Below, in pieces: positions 24,623-32,471 of a stretch of DNA of 33,593 nt (position 1 is the stretch's first letter; each line of letters starts with the position of its first letter). Made by a program: the position numbers and the translations under genes. The notes below the pieces were generated by a model, which ran no database searches, was not told the origin of the DNA, and worked only from the letters and a program-made list of their open reading frames with translations. Origin of the DNA: JAKOUL01 sp035378845 (lineage in GTDB: Bacteria; Dictyoglomota; Dictyoglomia; Dictyoglomales; Dictyoglomaceae); NCBI GenBank assembly GCA_035378845.1, contig DAOSUP010000016.1, forward strand, positions 1 through 33,593, written 5' to 3'.

Positions 24623-26004
24623 AATATAGCCTCCAAAAACTCTACAAAGGCTTCCATCTTCATTCCACGAGAGCCTTTTATAAGAATTACATCCTTAGGC
24701 TGTAAGACTTTCTTTAAAATCTCTTCAATCTCTTTTCTTTCTTTTGCATAAATTACTTTCTCTTCTTTTTGAGATTTTTCCATATTTTCATATGCCTTAC
24801 CTATCTCTTCTCCAAAGAGAAAAATTAAATCAAATTTCTTTTCTAAAGCTTCTTTTATTACCTCTTCATGAGCCTGTAAGCTATAATCTCCAAGTTCCAA
24901 CATATCTCCGAGCAGGAGAAATTTTCTACCATAAGAAGGATAAATTTCTAAAAACTCTATAGCAGTTTTTACTGAATCAGGATTAGCATTATATGTATCA
25001 TCTATAACTATTATGCCATTCTTAGTCTCCCTCACATTTAATCTTTGTTTTGGAAAATAAAAATTAAATGTCCTATCTATAGATTCTATATACTCTGGTT
25101 TAATTATCCATGCTATCCCGAAAGCCCCTAAGAGATTCCTATAAATGTTTTTGGGAAGAAGAGGCATTCCAAGATCTATTTCTTTTTGATCAGGAAATTT
25201 GATTAATAGAGTTACTTCTTTATTAGTTTTTTCAAGAAAGACCCCTCGTATATGATTATTCTCTCCAAAGCCAAAGGATAGTTTATTGAATTTTTTAGGA
25301 AGAAGCTCATAGATTCTCAATGAATACTCATCATCTCCGTTTAATAGAGCATAACCACCTTCTTTCATATATTCAAAAATTTCACTCTTAGCTTCCATTA
25401 TTGCTTCTCTTGAGCCTAATCTTCCAATATGAGCCCATCCTATATTGGTAATAAGTCCAATTTCAGGTTCTGCAATCTTACTTAACAAGCTAAGATCTCC
25501 TTTATTTCTCATTGCCATTTCTAAAATTAAGAAATCAGTATCTTCATCAGCTCCAACTATAGTAAGAGGTACGCCTATTTCGTTATTATAACTTTCTTTG
25601 CTCATATAGGTCTTACCTATATTTTTTAATATATTAAAAGTAAAATTTTTGGTGGTGGTTTTTCCAGAACTTCCTGTTATACCTATCACTATTGATTGAA
25701 GTTTTTTTCTATAGTAAGAAGCCATTTCTTGAAGAGCTAAAAGGGTATCTTCTACTTTTATGACTATAATATCCTTCTCAGGAATATGATTTACTTTACT
25801 TAACATAACTCCCGCTGCTCCATTTTCTACTGCTTCATCAATAAATTTATGTCCATCAAATCTTTCCCCTCTTAATGGAATGAAAAAATCATTTTTATGA
25901 ATAGTCCTTGAATCTACAGAGATAGAATTTATAGTTTTATCTACATTTCCTTTAATTAAATTTCCTTTTGTAGCTAAAAGAACTTCCTTAACAGTAAGAT
26001 TCAT
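24619..26004 (-). CDS. murF: UDP-MurNAc-tripeptide--D-Ala-D-Ala ligase MurF
   Basis: This 461-aa Mur ligase adds D-Ala-D-Ala to the UDP-MurNAc-tripeptide. Evidence includes the N-terminal SVDSRTIHKNDFFIPL with GERFDGHKF, the P-loop GITGSSGKTTTKNF, NNEIGVPLTI, LEMAMRNKGDLS, NIGWAHIGRLGS and DDTYNANPDS. Length is typical. It overlaps the end of murE by 17 nt and mraY by 4 nt. No ddl gene (D-Ala-D-Ala ligase) is in the window, so its substrate must come from elsewhere in the genome. Confidence 0.97.
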   Translation of the reverse strand: MNLTVKEVLLATKGNLIKGNVDKTINSISVDSRTIHKNDFFIPLRGERFDGHKFIDEAVENGAAGVMLSKVNHIPEKDIIVIKVEDTLLALQEMASYYRKKLQSIVIGITGSSGKTTTKNFTFNILKNIGKTYMSKESYNNEIGVPLTIVGADEDTDFLILEMAMRNKGDLSLLSKIAEPEIGLITNIGWAHIGRLGSREAIMEAKSEIFEYMKEGGYALLNGDDEYSLRIYELLPKKFNKLSFGFGENNHIRGVFLEKTNKEVTLLIKFPDQKEIDLGMPLLPKNIYRNLLGAFGIAWIIKPEYIESIDRTFNFYFPKQRLNVRETKNGIIVIDDTYNANPDSVKTAIEFLEIYPSYGRKFLLLGDMLELGDYSLQAHEEVIKEALEKKFDLIFLFGEEIGKAYENMEKSQKEEKVIYAKERKEIEEILKKVLQPKDVILIKGSRGMKMEAFVEFLEAIL

Positions 26005-27487
26005 TTTTAGTTAACTTCCTCTTTATATATTTTCTTGCAATATCTTGATCACTAAAAGGAAATCTTTTATCTCCAACAATTTGGTAATTCTCATGACCTT
26101 TTCCTGCTATAACTACAGTATCCCCTTCTTCTGCCATTTCAATGGCAGTTTTAATTGCTTCTTCCCGATTCTCTATAATAATATAATTTGAAAAACATGC
26201 ATTCTTTACTCCGACTTCTATATCTTTAATTATTTTCATAGGATCTTCTGTCCTTGGGTTATCAGAAGTCAGAATAATAAAATCTGATAACTTCGCAGCA
26301 ATAGATCCCATCTTATCTCTCTTTGTGGGATCCCTATCTCCTCCACATCCAAATACAACTATCTTTTTACCTTTATTAAATTCAGAGATAGTCTCCAAAA
26401 GATTTTGAAGCCCATCAGGTGTATGAGCATAATCTACTATTACATTAAAAGGTTGACCATCATTTATAAATTCTAATCTTCCCTTTACTCCTGAGAATGT
26501 TGAAAGATAATTACCAATAAGTCCTATATCTTCATCCATAGCGACCAAAGCACCTACTGCAAATAGAATATTATATATATTAAATCTACCACGTAATTTT
26601 GTATCAATATAAACTATTCCTTTTGGAGTATCTATCTCAAGATACATCCCTTTTTCGTTAGAAATATCTTTTCTCAAAAAGATTTCCATGTTACTATCAT
26701 AAAGAGAAACCCAATATACTTTTTTATCTTTCAAATCAACTTTTTTAGTCCATTCATTATCCTTATTCAAAATAGAAAACCCTGAGGGTATTAAATAATC
26801 AAAAATCCTTAACTTTGCTTGGAAGTAATCTTCCATGGTTTTATGAAAATCAAGATGATCTTGAGTAAGATTAGTGAAAACAGTACCGCAGAAATTTACC
26901 CCCTCAATTCTCTTTAATGAAAGAGCATGAGAGGATACCTCCATGGCTACATGAGTAATATTTTTATCCACCATTTTTCTAAGAAGATCTTGAAGTTCAT
27001 GAGGCTGGGGAGTAGTAAAATTAGATGAAAAAACTTCCTCATCAATTCTATACTCTATAGTTCCTATAAGTCCTGCTTTAAGACCTTTTTGATTCCAAAA
27101 ATGGTATAAAAGATTAGTAACAGTAGTTTTACCATTAGTACCAGTAACACCTATTATCTTTAATCGCTGAGCAGGAAAATCATATAGAGCTGATGCCACA
27201 ATCCCTAAACTTTTAAAGATATCTTTTACTTTAACAAAAAGAATCTCTTCGGCATAAAAAGATGAGGATAAATCTCCTTCATAAAATATTACTTGAGCGC
27301 CTTTATTAATAGCATCAGGAATGTACTTTTTACCATCTTCTCTTGTACCAGGAAAAGCAAAAAATATATCTCCACTTTCTATCTTCCGTGAATCTAAGGA
27401 TATCTTGCCTAAAAAGGGGGGTACCTTACCTTTTATATCTATTATTTCTTCTTTTATATATAAATAAATCTGGTTCCAACTCTTCAA
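25988..27487 (-). CDS. murE: UDP-MurNAc-tripeptide synthetase MurE
   Basis: This 499-aa Mur ligase adds the third amino acid of the stem peptide. It has SLDSRKIESGDIFFAFPG, the P-loop GVTGTNGKTTVTNL, EVSSHALSLKRI, NLTQDHLDFHKTMEDY with the carbamylated Lys in QAKLRIF, DYAHTPDGL and FGCGGDRDPTKR. The specificity motif reads DNPRTEDP. DNPR is the form usual in meso-diaminopimelate-adding enzymes, so a DAP-type wall is likely but unproven. The start is TTG with GGAGG about eight bases upstream, overlapping the ftsI stop by 4 nt. Confidence 0.96.
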   Translation of the reverse strand: MKSWNQIYLYIKEEIIDIKGKVPPFLGKISLDSRKIESGDIFFAFPGTREDGKKYIPDAINKGAQVIFYEGDLSSSFYAEEILFVKVKDIFKSLGIVASALYDFPAQRLKIIGVTGTNGKTTVTNLLYHFWNQKGLKAGLIGTIEYRIDEEVFSSNFTTPQPHELQDLLRKMVDKNITHVAMEVSSHALSLKRIEGVNFCGTVFTNLTQDHLDFHKTMEDYFQAKLRIFDYLIPSGFSILNKDNEWTKKVDLKDKKVYWVSLYDSNMEIFLRKDISNEKGMYLEIDTPKGIVYIDTKLRGRFNIYNILFAVGALVAMDEDIGLIGNYLSTFSGVKGRLEFINDGQPFNVIVDYAHTPDGLQNLLETISEFNKGKKIVVFGCGGDRDPTKRDKMGSIAAKLSDFIILTSDNPRTEDPMKIIKDIEVGVKNACFSNYIIIENREEAIKTAIEMAEEGDTVVIAGKGHENYQIVGDKRFPFSDQDIARKYIKRKLTKNESYC

Positions 27488-29037
27488 TTTATCATCCTCC
27501 CATATATAGCCAATTTCTTAGTTAAATCTCTAAACAAAAGCACAGCACTTTCTCTTGCAAATCTACTTACTTTAGGCTTTTCTAACATAATCAGAATACA
27601 ATATTTTTTATTTTCTAAAAAGAGGTATCCTAAGAAAAAATGGTTATATAACTCAGTATATCCATAAGGTGCTGAAACTTGAGCAGTCCCAGTTTTACCA
27701 GCAACATTATATCCATCAAGACCCGCATTACTTGCTGTTCCTCTTTTTACAACTTCCTTCATATAATTTAAAACCTCTTTTGATGTCTCTTCAGAGAAAA
27801 CTTGTCTCAGATTAGAAGCTCTCTCCTCTAATAATACCTTTCCATCTTTGCTCTCTACTCTTTTAATTATATGTGGCTCTAATAAATATCCGTTATTACC
27901 AATACTACTTAGAATCCATAGAGTTTTTAAAGGAGTCAAAGCAATCCCATGTCCAAAACCTATGGTTCCTCTATTTACAACACTCTCTCTGATATTAGAA
28001 ACTAAACTATCATTTTGAGTCAAAGTTATATCTAAAGGTACAGGTTTATCAACACCCAGAAGTTTAAAATACTTCTCCCAAATCTCAGGTTTAATCTTTT
28101 TAGCTAAATAGTAAAAATAAATATTACATGATCTTACTACAGCTTCTTCTAAGTTTACTTTCCCATGAGGTTCCACACATCTTATTATATAATCATCAAT
28201 TATCTCTTCCCCCCTACATTCTATAATTTTTTTAGGATCTAAAATCTTTTCCTCTAAAGCTATAGCTGTGGTTACTATCTTGAATAAAGATCCAGGTTCA
28301 AATAGAGAATAAAGAACATTTTCTTTGCTACTTTGTTCTATAATTTCAGAAAGACTTCCATTTATATCAATATCAGGCAAACTTGCTAACGTTACAATTT
28401 CGCCACTATTAAGATCTATGATCCCTATAAAACCCCCCTCAGCTTTAAATTTTTCTACATACTCTTTTAAATAAATTGCAGAAATTTCTTGTAAATTCTT
28501 ATCTAATGTAAGATATACCTTACTTCCATTTGAAAGATAACCATCTAAGGAGGCTTCAAGTCCATAAAGACCTTGATTATCTACACCTACGAACCCTAAA
28601 AGATTTGAGGTTCCAATCTTTAATGGATAGGATCTAAATGGTTCCTCTATAAAGAACAGTTTTTCTCCATCCACATAATTTTTAATCTTACTAACCTCAC
28701 TCTCTGAAAGGATTCTTTTAATCCAGACAAATTCCAAAGATGAATTCATTTTTTCTTTTAAAGTCTTTGCTGAAATTCCCAGTGCTTTATTTAAATAAGC
28801 CAAAAGATCTTCTTTTTCTTTCTGAGATAGTTTTTTAGGATTCATAGCAAGCGACTTTCTTGTAACATTAAATACTAATTCTTCTCCATTCCTATCTAAG
28901 ATTATGCCTCTCTCCTTTTTTGAGACTGTATAAGCTCTCTTCTCTCCGCTAAACTGGAGACTTATTATAAAACCTTCTGCAAATATTAAAATAACAATCC
29001 ATAAGGAAAAGAAAATTTTTGCTCTATTTTGATTCAT
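27484..29037 (-). CDS. ftsI: Class B penicillin-binding protein FtsI/PBP2
   Basis: This 517-aa septal transpeptidase has a short cytoplasmic N-terminus and one TM helix (about 9-28). The pedestal domain begins with RGIILDRNGEELVFNV. The transpeptidase has S250xxK253 (EPGSLFKI), S303-C-N305 (VRSCNIYF) and K448-T-G (AGKTGTAQVS). It crosslinks peptidoglycan with FtsW at the septum. No PASTA domains follow, and the protein is shorter than many homologues (550-700 aa). It follows ftsL after 2 nt and overlaps murE, which supports its role in the divisome. Confidence 0.95.
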   Translation of the reverse strand: MNQNRAKIFFSLWIVILIFAEGFIISLQFSGEKRAYTVSKKERGIILDRNGEELVFNVTRKSLAMNPKKLSQKEKEDLLAYLNKALGISAKTLKEKMNSSLEFVWIKRILSESEVSKIKNYVDGEKLFFIEEPFRSYPLKIGTSNLLGFVGVDNQGLYGLEASLDGYLSNGSKVYLTLDKNLQEISAIYLKEYVEKFKAEGGFIGIIDLNSGEIVTLASLPDIDINGSLSEIIEQSSKENVLYSLFEPGSLFKIVTTAIALEEKILDPKKIIECRGEEIIDDYIIRCVEPHGKVNLEEAVVRSCNIYFYYLAKKIKPEIWEKYFKLLGVDKPVPLDITLTQNDSLVSNIRESVVNRGTIGFGHGIALTPLKTLWILSSIGNNGYLLEPHIIKRVESKDGKVLLEERASNLRQVFSEETSKEVLNYMKEVVKRGTASNAGLDGYNVAGKTGTAQVSAPYGYTELYNHFFLGYLFLENKKYCILIMLEKPKVSRFARESAVLLFRDLTKKLAIYGRMIN

Positions 29038-29039
29038 TA

Positions 29040-29348
29040 TTATTTCTGATTATATGAAGATGCATAGTATCTTTCTTTATAAATTTGAGAAATTCTACCA
29101 CTATTTAACCTAATCTCTACCACATTTTGGGGGTAGCAAAGTCCAAGCTTTGTTGCTTTTTCCTCCAAATCTTTAAAACTTAATTCCTTTTGTATAGTAT
29201 TTTCTAAAAAGGCTTTTTCTGTCTCAAGAGCATCAATTTCCTTTGTTATCCTAATTACTTCATTTTTTAGATAAGAGACTTTTACATTTAAGAGTACCAC
29301 TCCTAAGAAACACAAAAAGATGAGAATAACCCCTAAAATTTGTTTCAT
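29040..29348 (-). CDS. ftsL: FtsL-like septum protein
   Basis: This 102-aa bitopic protein has a TM helix at residues about 4-22 (LGVILIFLCFLGVVLL), then a coiled-coil stretch (LKNEVIRITKEIDALETEKAFL) and a KATKLGLCYPQNVVEI segment. The last resembles the usual A-x-x-L-G-[LM] motif at the end of FtsL/DivIC. Overall similarity is low, but topology, length and position between rsmH and ftsI are those of ftsL. It would form a complex with FtsQ and stabilise FtsW/FtsI. The ATG overlaps the rsmH stop as ATGA. Confidence 0.85.
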   Translation of the reverse strand: MKQILGVILIFLCFLGVVLLNVKVSYLKNEVIRITKEIDALETEKAFLENTIQKELSFKDLEEKATKLGLCYPQNVVEIRLNSGRISQIYKERYYASSYNQK

Positions 29349-30241
29349 TTAACTTCCCTCCTCTCCCCCGCTCTCAACTTTGCGCTCCTTGCTCTTGGAT
29401 TATTTCTAACCTCCTCAAAAGAGGGTTTTGCAACCTTCTTAGTAAGAATATAAAATTTATCTTGATTTTGTTTAAGAAAGGTTTTAACTATACGATCTTC
29501 CAAAGAATGATAAGTAAGAAACACTACCCGACCTCTAAGATTAAGTATCTCATGAGTAGTAGATAAAGCTTTTTCAAGATTCTTTAATTCATCATTAACC
29601 GCAATTCTTAATGCTTGAAAAACCCTTGTAGCTGGATGTTTCTTACTTCTTGGCACTATTTTCTCAATTAATTCTACTAAATCATTTACCTTTGAAAAGG
29701 GTTTTTCTCTTCTCTTTTCTACAACAGCTTTTGCTATTTTTTTTGCATATGGTTCCTCACCAAAATTTTTAAAAATATCTTCCAATTCTTTTTCTGAAAA
29801 ATTATTAAGAATATCTGCAGCAGTAGCTTTTGTAACCCCTTTGGAAAATCTCATATCTAAAGGTTCTTCTAATCTCTGGAAGGAAAACCCTCTTCCGCTT
29901 TCTTCTATATGAAAAGAAGAAAATCCTAAATCAAAAAGGATGCCGTCTACTTTTTGGATATTTAAATCTTCTAAAATCTTAGGTATATAATCATAAGTAG
30001 TGGAATAAAGTTTGAAGTTTTTAGCTATCTTTCTTAATCGCTCTTCTGCTATACTTAAGCTCTCCTCATCTCTATCTATCCCTATTAATAATCCTTCATT
30101 CTTAAGGGCTTTTAATATTTCTGTACTATGTCCTCCAAGTCCAATAGTAGCATCAACTATTATCTTTCCAGGAGTTACCTGGAGGTATTCCATTACCTTT
30201 TCTAACATCACAGGTTTATGTATATACACTACTTCTTCCAT
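29345..30241 (-). CDS. rsmH: 16S rRNA m4C1402 methyltransferase RsmH (MraW)
   Basis: This 298-aa SAM-dependent methyltransferase modifies N4 of C1402 in 16S rRNA. The N-terminal HKPVMLEKVMEYL is followed by the SAM motif DATIGLGGHSTEIL, GILFDLGFSS, RGFSFQ and PLDMRF, and then FLTYHSLEDRIVKTF near the C-terminus. Length is typical. It overlaps mraZ by 13 nt and ftsL by ATGA, the classical head of the dcw cluster. Confidence 0.97.
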   Translation of the reverse strand: MEEVVYIHKPVMLEKVMEYLQVTPGKIIVDATIGLGGHSTEILKALKNEGLLIGIDRDEESLSIAEERLRKIAKNFKLYSTTYDYIPKILEDLNIQKVDGILFDLGFSSFHIEESGRGFSFQRLEEPLDMRFSKGVTKATAADILNNFSEKELEDIFKNFGEEPYAKKIAKAVVEKRREKPFSKVNDLVELIEKIVPRSKKHPATRVFQALRIAVNDELKNLEKALSTTHEILNLRGRVVFLTYHSLEDRIVKTFLKQNQDKFYILTKKVAKPSFEEVRNNPRARSAKLRAGERREVK

Positions 30242-30669
30242 AATTCTGCTACCTTATTATTTATTTCTTTCATCTGAGCTAAAATATCCTCTTCTTTATT
30301 TAATTCTTCCCATCTTTCCCTTGACCAGATCTCTATATACTTTCCTGCACCATTAAGAACCACATCTTTATTTAATTCTGCATAATCTTTAAGAAAAGAC
30401 GGAATAAGTATTCTTCCCATTTTATCTACAGAGACTTGAAGAGAACCTGAAAACCAAAATCTGCATAGTCTTCTCATAGCATCATCTGTAGGAGAAAAAC
30501 TGGTTATAATCTCTGAAAAGGCAGTCCAATCTGCTATAGTGTAAATGTTTATAGATTTCTCAAAACCCTTAGTAATATAAAAACTATCCCCCAAAAGTTG
30601 TCTAAATACAGTGGGAATTATGAGCCTTCCCTTTTCATCTAAAGAATGATAGTATTCCCCCACAAACAT
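30229..30669 (-). CDS. mraZ: MraZ, dcw cluster transcription regulator
   Basis: This 146-aa protein has two SpoVT/AbrB-like halves: GEYYHSLDEKGRLIIPTVFR (residues 4-23) and a repeat QVSVDKMGRILIPSFLKDY about 75 residues later. MraZ forms a ring and binds direct repeats upstream of its own gene, repressing the dcw cluster. Such repeats are present here at 30682-30715. The ATG is preceded by GGAGGT. It is the first gene of the 27.7-kb block. Confidence 0.97.
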   Translation of the reverse strand: MFVGEYYHSLDEKGRLIIPTVFRQLLGDSFYITKGFEKSINIYTIADWTAFSEIITSFSPTDDAMRRLCRFWFSGSLQVSVDKMGRILIPSFLKDYAELNKDVVLNGAGKYIEIWSRERWEELNKEEDILAQMKEINNKVAELWKK

Positions 30670-30681
30670 TAAGAGTTACCT

Positions 30682-30715
30682 CCAACATCCACCACTTTTT
30701 TCCACTTTTTACCAC
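30682..30715 (-). promoter_or_regulatory. MraZ operator: phased GTGG repeats
   Basis: On the minus strand three GTGG blocks (plus CCAC at 30692, 30702 and 30712) recur with an exact 10-bp period and A-rich spacers, forming AAAGTGG-like units. A fourth, degenerate block (CCAA at 30682) keeps the phase. Known MraZ sites are direct repeats of this kind: AAAGTG[TG] units in Mollicutes and TGGGN units in E. coli. The array begins right after the -10 hexamer, so bound MraZ would cover the start site. Autoregulation is inferred. Confidence 0.75.
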
Positions 30716-30724
30716 AGTATAACA
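30716..30724 (-). promoter_or_regulatory. mraZ: Extended -10 promoter of the dcw cluster
   Basis: TGTTATACT on the minus strand is an extended -10 (TGn plus TATACT, 5 of 6). No good -35 hexamer sits 16-18 nt upstream, as expected for extended -10 promoters. The start would lie near 30708, inside the GTGG repeats. Confidence 0.6.
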
Positions 30725-30814
30725 TATCACTTAACAAAATAAAAGAGGAATTTTTATAGAAATTTAAAGGGGTTTAAAAATTGGGTTAAAAGCTGTTTAA
30801 CTTTTGTTCAAGAT

Positions 30815-30873
30815 TATTAAAAAATTTGAGGAGAGAAAGTAGACCTTAAGCCGAATTCTGTTCTCTCCTCAAA
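30815..30873 (-). terminator. Intrinsic terminator at the 3' end of rnpB
   Basis: A perfect 13-bp inverted repeat (plus 30825-30837 and 30861-30873, 23-nt loop) is followed in the RNA by a run of six U (plus 30819-30824). Its two arms lie within the mature RNase P RNA sequence: the 3' arm is the P1 strand and the 5' arm overlaps the P19-like hairpin. It separates rnpB from the dcw promoter. Confidence 0.65.
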
Positions 30874-31210
30874 GAGAGTGGCAACCATCTATCTACGGCA
30901 AAGATTACTCTTTGCCTCAAGCAGCCAACCCGAGGGTCAGTGGGCCACCTCATCCCCTCCTATTTGGCCTTGCACCAGGTGGGGTTTGCCAAGCCAGAAG
31001 GTCTCCCTTCTGCTGGTGAGCTCTTACCTCGCCTTTTCACCCTTACCTGATCTTATGCAGATCAGGCGGTATTTTTTCTGTGGCACTTTCCTTCAGGTCT
31101 CCCCTGACTGGGTGTTACCCAGCACCTTGCCCTGTGGTGTTCGGACTTTCCTCAGAATCTTTTGAATCTTTCTCAGATTCTGCGGTTGCCTGGTCTACTT
31201 TCTCTCCCTC
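30828..31210 (-). ncRNA. rnpB: RNase P RNA, bacterial class A
   Basis: The minus strand has the universal 5' core GAGGAAAGTCCGAACACCAC (about plus 31134-31153) and the 3' core ACAGAATTCGGCTTA (plus 30847-30861), which together form P4. The ends pair as an unusually long P1: GGGAGAGAAAGTAGACC near 31208 with GGTCTACTTTCTCTCC near 30830. The length is about 383 nt. The RNA is the catalytic subunit that trims tRNA 5' leaders. I find no convincing promoter just upstream, and the preceding protein gene runs into it by about 96 nt, so it may be processed from a longer transcript or have a hidden promoter inside that gene. Confidence 0.96.
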
Positions 31211-31495
31211 ATAGAGTTTTGTCCAAGGTATAACTTCAAAACCTCTTGAGTCTTCTTTCCTAACAAGTTTCCAATATGGAACCGAATAAGTTACTTTCTT
31301 TTCGTAACCACACTCGCAATATAAGGTTTTCTCTTCTAATCCGTCTTCTATAGGAGTAGGAGCCTTAAGCAGCTTATATCTCTCTGATAATACTTTTTTA
31401 CACTTCGGACAGCGAGGTGTAGTAAAGTATTTTACTGCTTTGTTAATCAGATATAAAACTAATACTGCTACAGCTAAAAATATTACTAATTCCAT
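31115..31495 (-). CDS. Small membrane zinc-ribbon-like protein, 3' end inside rnpB
   Basis: I do not recognise the family. The 126-aa protein has an N-terminal TM helix (VIFLAVAVLVLYLINKA, about residues 4-20). Two Cys pairs, RCPKCKK and YCECGYE, probably form a zinc ribbon. A polar, low-complexity tail rich in Glu, Ser, Asp and Lys follows. The tail from EGEKVDQATAES on is encoded by the 5' part of rnpB. I chose ATG 31495, which follows the upstream stop by 7 nt and has GGAGTGA seven bases before it. An in-frame start at 31528 lies inside the previous gene. It is cotranscribed with the zinc-ribbon gene. The tail may be unconstrained by selection on protein. Confidence 0.7.
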   Translation of the reverse strand: MELVIFLAVAVLVLYLINKAVKYFTTPRCPKCKKVLSERYKLLKAPTPIEDGLEEKTLYCECGYEKKVTYSVPYWKLVRKEDSRGFEVIPWTKLYEGEKVDQATAESEKDSKDSEESPNTTGQGAG

Positions 31496-31502
31496 AAAAT
31501 CT

Positions 31503-32219
31503 TCACTCCATCCATAAAATTCTACCACAGTTTGGACAGTTTACAAGTTCACCTTTTCTTGCTTTTTCAAGGGCAATTTTAGGAATTGTCAATTTACAAC
31601 CTTCACAAACCTCCTTATTTATTATTCTTGATATTGCTCTATTATTCTTTTGCTTAAGTAAAGTCTCAAACTCCTTAAGATCCTCTGAAGGGATATTAGT
31701 CTTTTTCTCAGATATCTCATTACTAAGATTTGCTATTTCATTTTTTATTCCTTCAATTTTATCTAAATATTCCTTCTCTTTTTGAGAAAAATCTTCTTTT
31801 AATTTTTTAAGTTCACTATCTATACTCCTCTGAAAATTACCTTTTTCTTCTAAAATTACCATCATATCCAAAATCTCATCTTCTACCACGTTAACTTGCT
31901 TTCTAAGATCTTCTATCTCTTCTTGTGTATGCATTAACTCTTTTGGATTTCGGAGAGTTAAAATTCTTTTTTCTTCCTGCTGAAGTTTTTCTCTTAGTAT
32001 TGCTACTTTATCTTCTTCTTCTCCTTGCTTATCTTTTAATTCTCTAATTTCTTTTGTTATTTTTTCAAACTCTATCTCTTTTTCACTGATAGTTTTTAAA
32101 TTTTCTTCCTTAAAGGAGTTTAATTCTAACTCTATATTATTTAAATTTCGTTCTTTCTCTTTTAATTGAAACATTAAATCCTGAATCTCAAGAAATATTG
32201 GTATAAGTTCTCTTTTCAT
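31503..32219 (-). CDS. Coiled-coil protein with C4-type zinc ribbon
   Basis: This 238-aa soluble protein is almost all coiled coil (about residues 15-195, rich in Glu, Lys and Leu). It ends in a C4 zinc ribbon: CEGCKLTIP and, after about 18 residues, CPNCGRIL (PF02591, zf-RING_7 type). Relatives are widespread in bacteria and mostly of unknown function, some probably binding nucleic acid. I start at ATG 32219 because a promoter at 32242-32270 would start transcription just before it. A TTG at 32270 and an ATG at 32237 are alternatives without support. It is the first gene of the unit leading to rnpB. Confidence 0.82.
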   Translation of the reverse strand: MKRELIPIFLEIQDLMFQLKEKERNLNNIELELNSFKEENLKTISEKEIEFEKITKEIRELKDKQGEEEDKVAILREKLQQEEKRILTLRNPKELMHTQEEIEDLRKQVNVVEDEILDMMVILEEKGNFQRSIDSELKKLKEDFSQKEKEYLDKIEGIKNEIANLSNEISEKKTNIPSEDLKEFETLLKQKNNRAISRIINKEVCEGCKLTIPKIALEKARKGELVNCPNCGRILWME

Positions 32220-32241
32220 ACACCTAAATCCCTTCATCTTT

Positions 32242-32270
32242 ATTTTATATTCTCTTTTAATTTTAGACAA
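32242..32270 (-). promoter_or_regulatory. Promoter of the zinc-ribbon/rnpB unit
   Basis: On the minus strand there is TTGTCT (plus 32265-32270), a 17-nt spacer and TAAAAT (plus 32242-32247). An overlapping TATAAA is an alternative -10. The start would fall near 32235, giving a short leader with AAGGGA before ATG 32219. Confidence 0.45.
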
Positions 32271-32389
32271 AACGAAGAAAATTTAAAAGAGATAAATATT
32301 AGAAAAAAGGCTAAAATGGGAAATTAGTAAAAGGAATATACGATATTGAGAAAAAGAAAAGGCAGTTTCATCATTGATATTTCTCAGAT

Positions 32390-32429
32390 GCATAAAGAAA
32401 AGGGGGCTTTAGGATAAATCCCAAAGCCC
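32390..32429 (-). terminator. Intrinsic terminator after the repeat-protein gene
   Basis: On the minus strand GGGCTTTGGGA and TCCTAAAGCCC form an 11-bp stem with one G-U pair and a 4-nt loop (plus 32404-32429). A CCTTTTCTTT tract follows. It lies about 40 nt after the stop codon at 32472, and the rest of the 201-nt gap to 32270 holds only the next promoter. Confidence 0.85.
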
Positions 32430-32471
32430 ACAGTTTAAATTGTTTATTTTAAAAAAAGGAAAGATTAAAAA

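Noticed and set aside
30878..31165. 95-aa plus-strand reading frame
   Set aside because: It is entirely antisense to RNase P RNA. The open frame is a by-product of the GC-rich structured RNA.
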